From: JAGMXM01 sp964458325
GTDB taxonomy: Bacteria; Verrucomicrobiota; Verrucomicrobiia; Limisphaerales; UBA1319
Assembly: GCA_964458325.1 (NCBI GenBank)
Contig: CAYWIM010000073.1
Location: 1-24,960 of the forward strand
DNA length: 24,960 nucleotides
Direction: 5' to 3'
Within the stretch, counting starts at the first letter, position 1. The number at the start of each line of letters is the position of its first letter. The position numbers were made by a program, and so were the translations under genes. Shown one piece after another: positions 1 to 6,221 of this stretch. The notes below the pieces were generated by a model. That model was not told where the DNA came from, did not search any database, and worked only from the letters and a program-made list of their open reading frames with translations.

Positions 1-75
1 CCACCCAACCGACACCACCCTCTTCGCACTTTTGCCAAGAGCAGATCCCGTTCCAGCCGCCCCGGCATTCAAATG

Positions 76-107
76 TGCGGGAAGTCTTGGTGGAGCTGCA
101 CCGAGCC
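76..107 (+). repeat. 32-base remnant matching the inside of the gene at 4916-6205
   Basis: Bases 76-107 match 5019-5050 at 31 of 32 positions; the only difference is t at 87 against g at 5030. In the frame starting at 75 it reads VREVLVELHRA, matching LREVVVELHRAG of the glycosidase-like protein at 4916. The frame then hits TGA at 120-122. The simplest reading is the stump of a paralogous gene broken near here. What lies to the left is outside the window. It is not part of the esterase gene that follows. Confidence 0.75.
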
Positions 108-154
108 AAAATGTCGAATTGAAAGCCGCCATGCGATTTCCCTACACTGCGGCC

Positions 155-1720
155 ATGAAAGACAACGCCTCGATCCGTTCCCTGCGAATCCAATCGGCGA
201 TCCTCCTGGCAGCGCTTGTCGCCGCGGCGGGCTCGATCCGCGCGGCGGAGGTGCCGCCCCCCCCGGTCTTTCCCGGGATCAAGCCCGTCTGCTCGTGCGA
301 GAGCCTGTCCCGCGTCTCGATCCCCAACACGACGATCGACTCGGCGACGCTGGATCCCTCCACCGGCTGGTGCCGCGTCACCGCCATCGTCACGCACCCG
401 CCTTCCGGCGATCGGGTTCGGATCTTCATCGGCCTGCCCGTGACCAACTGGAATGGCAGGTTCCGCGGCAACGGGGGCGGCGGGTTTTCCGGAGGAAGCG
501 CCGGCAGCCTGGCCGGGCCCGTGGCTCAAGGCTACGCCGCCGGCGCGACCGACACCGGCCATGAGGGTGGCAGCGGCCGGTTCGCGCTCGACGCGAACGG
601 CCGGCTCGATTGGCAAGCGATTCAGGACAATGCCTATCTCGGGATTCACGACATGACGGTGGTGGGCAAGGCCCTCACGCGGGTGTTTTATGGCAAGGCG
701 CCGCGCTATTCCTATTTCGTGGGCGGCTCGACGGGCGGACGCCAGGGGTTGATGGAAGCGCAGCGGTACCCGGACGATTACGACGGAATCTTGTCCGCGT
801 GTCCCGCGATCAACTGGCATCGCTTCATCCCCGCCGATCTTTGGCCTCAGGTCGTGATGGCCGCCGCCAACCATTTCGTCTCGAAATCCATGCTCGCCGC
901 CGCCCGGGCCGCGGCCGTGGCCGCCTGCGACGCCTCCGATGGAGTGGCGGACGGCGTCATCGACGATCCCGAGCGATGCGACTACGACCCGAAAGCGCTC
1001 GTGGGCGCCAGGATCGGCGAGGAGATATTCACCGAAAGCGACGCCGACGTGATCCGCAAGATCTGGGAAGGCCCGCGCGGTCAGGACGGAACGTTTCTCT
1101 GGCATGGTCTGACCCGGGGCACGGACCTCTTCGCCCTGGCCGGGACGGGCGGCACGCCGTTGACCGGAAAGCCGTTCAGCATCCCTTTGGAATGGTGCCA
1201 GTATTTCCTCCTCCAGAATCCCCAATGGGATTGGATGACGTTGACTCCGGCGGGATTCGAATCGCTCTGGCGACAGTCCGTCGAGCAATACGGGGACGTG
1301 ATCGGAACGGACAATCCCAATCTCCGGCGGTTCCGCGATCGCGGCGGCAAGATCATCGTCTGCCACGGCCTGGACGATCAGCTCGTCCCGGCCCAAGGCA
1401 CCATCGATTATTTCAAACGGCTCCAGCGGCGAATGGGCGGGCCCGAGAGGACGTCGCGGTTCGCGCGCTTGTTCCTGGCGCCTGGCGTCGATCACGGCTT
1501 CCGCGGGCCGGGGCTGACGCCGACCGGGCAGATGGAGGCGATCATCCGCTGGGTCGAGCACGGCCAGGCGCCGGACCGGCTCATGGCCGAACGCCGCGAT
1601 GCCAGCGGACGAGTCGTTCGCACCCGCCCGCTATTCCCCTATCCGCAAGTCGCCCGGTACAAAGGCGCGGGCAGCACCGACGACGCCGTGAATTACGAGA
1701 GCCGCGCGCCCGCTCGATGA
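155..1720 (+). CDS. Secreted tannase/feruloyl esterase family hydrolase
   Basis: Predicted serine esterase of the tannase/feruloyl esterase family, which hydrolyses ester bonds in plant phenolics or related aromatic esters; the true substrate cannot be told. The 521-residue protein starts with a Sec-type signal peptide (charged start, hydrophobic stretch about residues 13-27, cleavage near SIRA-AEV), so it is probably periplasmic or secreted. The nucleophile is Ser192 in GGSTGGRQGLMEAQRYP, followed by the family-typical DDYDGI. Asp408 in HGLDDQLVP and His447 in PGVDHGFRGPG complete the triad. Most family members have Cys just before the Ser and just after the His (the CS-D-HC disulfide); here both are Gly. 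The frame is open back to a TTG at 32 and another ATG lies at 131. I chose 155 because it puts the signal peptide at the N-terminus. No Shine-Dalgarno sequence is seen at any of these. Confidence 0.88.
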   Translation: MKDNASIRSLRIQSAILLAALVAAAGSIRAAEVPPPPVFPGIKPVCSCESLSRVSIPNTTIDSATLDPSTGWCRVTAIVTHPPSGDRVRIFIGLPVTNWNGRFRGNGGGGFSGGSAGSLAGPVAQGYAAGATDTGHEGGSGRFALDANGRLDWQAIQDNAYLGIHDMTVVGKALTRVFYGKAPRYSYFVGGSTGGRQGLMEAQRYPDDYDGILSACPAINWHRFIPADLWPQVVMAAANHFVSKSMLAAARAAAVAACDASDGVADGVIDDPERCDYDPKALVGARIGEEIFTESDADVIRKIWEGPRGQDGTFLWHGLTRGTDLFALAGTGGTPLTGKPFSIPLEWCQYFLLQNPQWDWMTLTPAGFESLWRQSVEQYGDVIGTDNPNLRRFRDRGGKIIVCHGLDDQLVPAQGTIDYFKRLQRRMGGPERTSRFARLFLAPGVDHGFRGPGLTPTGQMEAIIRWVEHGQAPDRLMAERRDASGRVVRTRPLFPYPQVARYKGAGSTDDAVNYESRAPAR

Positions 1721-1761
1721 TGGACGGCGGTTATCCGGCGGATTGCCTCGGCTAATATAAC

Positions 1762-1795
1762 AATGCGATGTGCCATCGAAATAGTTGACATATGG
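1762..1795 (+). repeat. Degenerate copy of the terminal repeat of the 9569-9916 element
   Basis: The stretch ending in AGTTGACATATG resembles the left end of the element at 9569-9600, which ends AATTGACATATG. The TTGACATATG part is identical and the preceding bases match with a few substitutions and two single-base gaps; the leading GGGGTC is lost. It lies just left of a copy of the other element family (1836-1895), so 1762-1895 looks like a mosaic of element ends. TTGACA could also suggest a -35 box, but I see no matching -10 sequence about 17 bases on. Confidence 0.5.
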
Positions 1796-1835
1796 ACTTC
1801 GGCGCGATTACCTGCGGGGCATAGGGCAATGCAAG

Positions 1836-1895
1836 AATCCATTCAGCGAATGATGCGCGCATAGAGGATCGTTGACGTTGGCAAGAACTGACCCC
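1836..1895 (+). repeat. Right-end remnant of a GGGGTC-ended intergenic element
   Basis: Bases 1836-1877 match 4880-4921 at 38 of 42 positions. The copy continues to AACTGACCCC at 1886-1895, whose reverse complement GGGGTCAGTT is exactly the left end of the copy starting at 4829. The two copies together therefore define an element with inverted ends: this one keeps the right end, the other the left. The core holds the palindrome ATGCGCGCAT at 1853-1862. The element ends 11 bases before the start codon of the next gene, so that gene's promoter is probably inside or replaced by it. Confidence 0.65.
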
Positions 1896-1906
1896 CTGAC
1901 CACCCG

Positions 1907-2599
1907 ATGAGCGCCGCATTCGAGAGATGGTGCAGTGGACGGCGGCGGGCGCCGCGGGTCTGGATGCTATGCGCATGCATCGCGATCGGCCTGCAGCACC
2001 GGGCGGAGGCGCATGCCCTGTTCACCGCTTACATCCGCCATGGCATTCTGGTCACTGTCGGCGCTCGGCACTTCGACATCGAGGTGGATCTGACCTTCTT
2101 CGAAGAGTGGTCCGGCCGCGAGCGCGCCGCCATGGATTCGGACGCGGATGGAACGATAACGCGTCCCGAAGTCGAATCGTATGTGAAAAAGCTCGCGCCC
2201 GACCTGGCTCGGCAGATCCAGCTGCGCGTCGGGGGCCGCGAGCTGGCACTGGCGCCCCTTTACGCACCGGAAGTCGATCTGCTCGGCAACCGGCAGGCCG
2301 GCCCGGCCCATCACCGGCTCCGGCTTTTCTTCTTCGCCGCCCGTCCGGCGCCGCTGCGCGCCGGCGACGAGATCCTGATCGAAGATCGACTCTGGCCGGC
2401 GGCGAAAGCGCTCGGGTTCTTGCAGGCCGATGGCCGCGATGGCTGCGCCCTCGAGGCGGTGAAGATCGAGGATCCTGGATTCGCTCCGTTGCGGGCCGGC
2501 GAGGCGCGGCGGTTCAAGGTCCGATGTCTGCAACCGCCCGTGCCCGAGGCATCGTCCGTTTATCCAACCCAATCCGCCACCATCCCCCCCATCCGATAG
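1907..2599 (+). CDS. Small secreted EF-hand protein, function unknown
   Basis: A 230-residue protein of unrecognised family. The N-terminus is a basic leader, a hydrophobic stretch (VWMLCACIAIGL) and a cleavage-like AEA before HALFTAYIRHG, so it is probably exported. Residues 77-88, DSDADGTITRPE, form a complete 12-residue EF-hand calcium loop (Asp at 1, 3 and 5, Gly at 6, Ile at 8, Glu at 12). The start of the mature part (AHALF... then a beta-rich FDIEVDLTFFEEW) recalls the extracytoplasmic domain found ahead of HupE/UreJ-like membrane segments, but no membrane segments follow here; that resemblance is inference. It lies 34 bases upstream of the metallohydrolase gene on the same strand and could be co-transcribed. 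There is no Shine-Dalgarno; an in-frame ATG at 1964 is a second possible start, though it would shorten the signal peptide. Confidence 0.7.
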   Translation: MSAAFERWCSGRRRAPRVWMLCACIAIGLQHRAEAHALFTAYIRHGILVTVGARHFDIEVDLTFFEEWSGRERAAMDSDADGTITRPEVESYVKKLAPDLARQIQLRVGGRELALAPLYAPEVDLLGNRQAGPAHHRLRLFFFAARPAPLRAGDEILIEDRLWPAAKALGFLQADGRDGCALEAVKIEDPGFAPLRAGEARRFKVRCLQPPVPEASSVYPTQSATIPPIR

Positions 2600-2633
2600 G
2601 ATCCGCCACTGACATGAATCTCCCATCTCGTCT

Positions 2634-4829
2634 ATGAATGCTCGCACGAATTCTCTCTCGCTCCTGCGCCTGCTCGCCGCGGCCTTGACGGTATTCTTCT
2701 GGATGCCATCGCCACGGGCTGGCGATCCTGCGGCGGCCTTGCCCCCCGGCATTGTCGATTTTGCGGGCCGGATCGCTCGGAATCATTTGGTTCTATTCGA
2801 ATCCGAGAAGCGTGATGAGCTGGAAGCGATCAATCGCGAGCTGCGCCAGATCCAGCAGCAGCTGGACAGAATCCGAAGCGGCGATGCCCGCCGGGCGATT
2901 GCGAGCCGGGGCGCTGTCGCTGCCGGTCAGCTCCTCGAGATCGTGAAGAAATGCCCGCATCGCATCCGCGTGGACCTGACTTTGGCGCATCCGCAGCTCA
3001 GGCCGGCGGGGCCTTTCGAGCTGGCCGGCGACACGGGGGCATTGCTTTTGGAAATCGAGTCTGGGGGTGAAGGGTTGAGCTTTGCCACGACCGTTGCCGA
3101 TCTGTCGCAGCCAGCCGGCGAATCGAGCCTGATCCACCTCGATGCCGGAACCCAAGGCACGACCTATGCCGTGGTGGGGCTCGAACGCCTTCCCTTCGGC
3201 CGCACGATGCTCTGCCTCGACCTCCGGCGACCGGGGCAGCCCGGCGTGCAACTGCCGGTGGATGTGACCACGCCCGGCCCGGGGCGGTTGAAGCTCACCG
3301 TGCTTTCGGACGATACCGGCAAGCCCGCCCCTGCCATGGTGCAATTGATGTGGCGCACGGACGGTCTCGTGCGGCAGCCCGCGAATGGAATCGAGTTTGC
3401 GCCGCAGTTCGACAAGCAGGGCAAGGCCAGCGGCGCCCGCAATGCGAACCTGCCCGGGGCGCTGCGCGAAACGTTCTGGTGTGTGCCGGGGCCGTTCGAC
3501 ATGGCGGTGGGGCCGGGAACGTGGCGGATCGGCGTGCGCCGCGGCGTCGAGCACGAGGTTGTCTTTCGGGACGTGACGGTCCAGTCGGGCCAGACGGTCG
3601 GACAGACGCTCCGTCCGAAACGCTGGGTCGATATGCGCAAGCGAGGATGGTGGTCCGGCGACGATCATGTCCACTGCCGAATTCTCTCGGACGAAGATGC
3701 GCGCCACTTGATGGCTTGGATCCAGGCCGAGGATGTGCATCTGGCCAACATCGTCAAGATGGGCGACATCTACCGGACCTACTTCGAGCAGCGCGGGTTC
3801 GGCCCGGCCTACCGTGTTGCGGACGGCGAGTTCATTCTGGCCCCCGGCCAGGAATGCCCGCGCACCCACGACCAGATCGGACACACGCTGGCCATGAACA
3901 TCGCCAGCATGATTCGCGACACGGATCGTTACTTTCTCTACGATGAGGTGTTCGATGCCGTGCATGCGCAGGGCGGTCTGGCGGGCTATGCGCACGTGAA
4001 TTCGGGCCTCTTCCACGTCCATCGCGACATGAGCATCAACGTGCCGCGACAGAAGGCGGACTTTGTCGAGATCCTTCAGTTCAACAGCCTCGGCACCGAT
4101 CTCTACTATGAGTTTCTCAATATCGGCTGCAAGCTGACTGCGTCCGCAGGCTCGGACGTGCCTTGGGGCGGCACCGTGGGCGAAGTCCGCGCTTACGCGT
4201 TCCTGGGGGAGGAAGCGTTCTCGGCCGATGCCTGGTTCGAGGCCTTCCGCAAGGGGCGCACCTTCACCACCAGCGGGCCGATGATCGAGTTCCGGGTCGA
4301 GAACGCCATGCCCGGCGATGAAATCCGCCTCGCGTCCAGCCGCACGCTGCGCGTCCGGGCGCGCGCCTGGGGCGACCCGGCGCGCATGGCGCCGATGCGT
4401 CTCGAAATCGTCCGGCATGGCGAAGTCATCCGGTCCGCTGAGTCCGCCCATCCGCTCAGTGCCGAGGCCGAGGTCGACTTTGCCGTGGATGCAGGTCACG
4501 GCTGCTGGATTGCCGCGCGCGCGCGCGGAGGCGATGGCACCAGCGCCCACACCACGCCCGTTTACATCGTGCGCGAAGGATTGCGATTTTGGAAATACGA
4601 CGGCCTCGAAGCCCTTTTCAAAACGCGGGAATCGAGCCTTGCGGAAATCGAGCAGATGGTGGCCGATGCGCGTCGCGACAACGCCGAAGGCAAGCTCGAA
4701 ACCGACCGCTATCGCCAGCAACTGGCGCTCCAAGGCGACTTGCTCCTCCAGCGCGTCGCCCTGGCGCGCAAGGTTTACCAGAACTTGCAGCGGATTGCGG
4801 AGGCCGAGCGCGCGGTGCGGCGGCCATAG
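2634..4829 (+). CDS. CehA/McbA-type PHP-domain metallohydrolase, secreted
   Basis: A 731-residue predicted metal-dependent hydrolase of the CehA/McbA family, a PHP-like TIM barrel that binds metals through His and Asp; substrates of most members are unknown. A signal peptide (hydrophobic LLRLLAAALTVFFW, cleavage near PRAGDP) points to export. An N-terminal region of about 340 residues with helical and beta-sandwich character precedes the catalytic part. That part opens with WWSGDDHVHCRI (His345 and His347) and continues with LAPGQECPRTHDQIGHT, GYAHVNSG, and SAGSDVPWGGTVGEVRAYAF near the end of the barrel, the usual order in this family. A beta domain and a coiled-coil-like, Glu/Arg/Gln-rich tail end the protein. 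The stop TAG at 4827-4829 shares its G with the first base of a repeat element. A seven-codon ORF (MNLPSRL) ends in a TGA overlapping this ATG. No Shine-Dalgarno is visible. Confidence 0.85.
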   Translation: MNARTNSLSLLRLLAAALTVFFWMPSPRAGDPAAALPPGIVDFAGRIARNHLVLFESEKRDELEAINRELRQIQQQLDRIRSGDARRAIASRGAVAAGQLLEIVKKCPHRIRVDLTLAHPQLRPAGPFELAGDTGALLLEIESGGEGLSFATTVADLSQPAGESSLIHLDAGTQGTTYAVVGLERLPFGRTMLCLDLRRPGQPGVQLPVDVTTPGPGRLKLTVLSDDTGKPAPAMVQLMWRTDGLVRQPANGIEFAPQFDKQGKASGARNANLPGALRETFWCVPGPFDMAVGPGTWRIGVRRGVEHEVVFRDVTVQSGQTVGQTLRPKRWVDMRKRGWWSGDDHVHCRILSDEDARHLMAWIQAEDVHLANIVKMGDIYRTYFEQRGFGPAYRVADGEFILAPGQECPRTHDQIGHTLAMNIASMIRDTDRYFLYDEVFDAVHAQGGLAGYAHVNSGLFHVHRDMSINVPRQKADFVEILQFNSLGTDLYYEFLNIGCKLTASAGSDVPWGGTVGEVRAYAFLGEEAFSADAWFEAFRKGRTFTTSGPMIEFRVENAMPGDEIRLASSRTLRVRARAWGDPARMAPMRLEIVRHGEVIRSAESAHPLSAEAEVDFAVDAGHGCWIAARARGGDGTSAHTTPVYIVREGLRFWKYDGLEALFKTRESSLAEIEQMVADARRDNAEGKLETDRYRQQLALQGDLLLQRVALARKVYQNLQRIAEAERAVRRP

Positions 4830-4921
4830 GGGTCAGTTTTGATCAACGGCAATGCAGAGTCATGGCGCTTCACTTCGGAAATCCATTCAGTGAATGATGC
4901 GCGCATGGAGCATCATTGACG
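4829..4921 (+). mobile_element. Left-end copy of a GGGGTC-ended intergenic element, fused to the next gene
   Basis: The copy begins with GGGGTCAGTTTTGATCAACG at 4829-4848, the inverted counterpart of the right end seen at 1870-1895. Bases 4880-4921 share 38 of 42 positions with 1836-1877. AATGATGC (4893-4900) and GCATCATT (4910-4917) form a perfect 8-base-pair stem with a nine-base loop; the first copy has lost this pairing. The expected right end is missing: sequence passes straight into the 5'-truncated gene at 4916, whose TTG start lies in the stem. No transposase is encoded, so this is a non-autonomous, REP/MITE-like element. Confidence 0.62.
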
Positions 4922-6205
4922 ATCAGCGTTCTCTTATGGCATGCGTATCCGCGGATCGGACTCGATGAGCGGAACCAGTTCGATTTCTACCGCGACCAGC
5001 CGGGGGGGCTGGCGGGTTTGCGGGAAGTCGTGGTGGAGCTGCACCGAGCCGGCGTGCGCTCCTACATCGACTACAATCCATGGGACATCCACACTCGCCG
5101 GGAGAGCCGGCAGGACCTGGACATGCTCTGCGAGATGGTCGCCGCCTTGGGCGTGGACGGCATCTTCCTCGATACGATGAAGGAAGGGGCGGCGGAATTC
5201 GGGCAGAAGCTGGACGCGATTCGTCCGGGCATCGCGCTGGAGGGCGAAATCGCCCTGCCCATGGAGCGGATCGCGGATCATCCCATGGAATGGGCGCAGG
5301 GGTTCAAGGACAGCGATGTCCCGGGGGTGGTTCGCAACAAATGGTTCGAGCGGCGGCATCAGCTCCATCATGTCTCCCGCTGGCATCGGGATCGGACGGC
5401 CGAGTTCCAGACCGCGTTCATGAACGGCGCCGGCACGATGATCTGGGACAACGTCTTTGGCACCTGGGTGGGCTACAGCGAGCGCGAGAAATCGATCCTG
5501 CGCTCGATGCTGCCGATCCAGCGCCGGTTCACCGCCCTGTTCTCGGGCGAGCGGTGGACGCCGCTGGTGCCGGCCACTGCCGCCGGCCTTTACACCAGCC
5601 TGTGGGAAGGCCGCGGCATCCGGCTCTGGACGCTGGTGAATCGCTCGGATCGCCCGGTTCAAGGCGGGCCATCGGCAGTCGAGATCGAGACTGGCGAGCG
5701 GGTTTGGGATCTGGTCGCCGGCCTCGAAACGCAAGCGGCTTGCGCCATGATCCGGCCGCGCGGCATCGGCTGTTTCGTGGCCGCCCGGCGCGAGACGCTG
5801 GGGGAGGATTTCGACGCGTTTCTCCAGGGGCAGAGGCTTATCGAGAAGGCCGCCAACTGGGATGCTTCGTTCCCCGATCATGTTCGGACGACCCTCGAGA
5901 AAGCGGCGCCGACGCAGGTCCATCTGCGCGCTTCGCCGCCCAAGGGCATGGCCGTGATCCCCGGCGGCCCGTTCCGCTTCCAAGTCCGATTCCGCATCCG
6001 GGAGTGCGGCTGGTACGAATCCACGCCCGATCAGATTCCCAACTTCTCGAGACTCCACTCCTTGGCCAGGAAAGGAAGCGGGTCCTGGTACATGGACGGC
6101 GGCCCGCAGGAATCGTCGTTCGGCTGCAAGTGTCTGCTGGCCTGGCCCGGGCTGGACCGCTGCGCAACCGTCGGTTTCCGCTGCGCTGCGGACCTGGAGC
6201 CTTGA
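4916..6205 (+). CDS. Glycosidase-like/formylglycine-generating-enzyme fusion, truncated (probable pseudogene)
   Basis: This 429-residue frame is the middle and end of a larger protein. Residues 1-310 look like the catalytic barrel of an alpha-galactosidase-like protein: VRSYIDYNPWD, then GVDGIFLDTMKEG with the Asp position typical of such barrels, then LEGEIALPMERI. From Met345 the chain begins an FGE/SUMF1 domain (MAVIPGGPFRFQVRF, RIRECGWYES) but jumps after about 42 residues to that domain's C-terminal signature (SWYMDGGPQ, LLAWPGLDRCATVGFRCAAD). The normal FGE domain is roughly 250 residues, so about 170 are missing; the join seems to lie near 6055-6075. The 5' end is also lost, because the TTG start sits inside a repeat-element hairpin with no signal peptide or leader before it. 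Reading stays open with normal codon use, so the damage looks recent or the remnant is still expressed. Family assignment is from motif memory, not a search. Confidence 0.7.
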   Translation: MTISVLLWHAYPRIGLDERNQFDFYRDQPGGLAGLREVVVELHRAGVRSYIDYNPWDIHTRRESRQDLDMLCEMVAALGVDGIFLDTMKEGAAEFGQKLDAIRPGIALEGEIALPMERIADHPMEWAQGFKDSDVPGVVRNKWFERRHQLHHVSRWHRDRTAEFQTAFMNGAGTMIWDNVFGTWVGYSEREKSILRSMLPIQRRFTALFSGERWTPLVPATAAGLYTSLWEGRGIRLWTLVNRSDRPVQGGPSAVEIETGERVWDLVAGLETQAACAMIRPRGIGCFVAARRETLGEDFDAFLQGQRLIEKAANWDASFPDHVRTTLEKAAPTQVHLRASPPKGMAVIPGGPFRFQVRFRIRECGWYESTPDQIPNFSRLHSLARKGSGSWYMDGGPQESSFGCKCLLAWPGLDRCATVGFRCAADLEP

Positions 6206-6221
6206 CATCGGAGGCGTAAGT

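Noticed and set aside
32..154. TTG start at 32 for the tannase-family protein
   Set aside because: It would bury the signal peptide behind 41 residues and run through a remnant of another gene.
1785..1815. TTGACA as a -35 promoter box before the EF-hand gene
   Set aside because: No TATAAT-like sequence 16-18 bases downstream; the motif is better explained as part of a repeat end.
2793..4733. 646-codon minus-strand frame opposite the metallohydrolase
   Set aside because: Antisense shadow of a gene with clear PHP-type motifs; no signal, motif or start context of its own.
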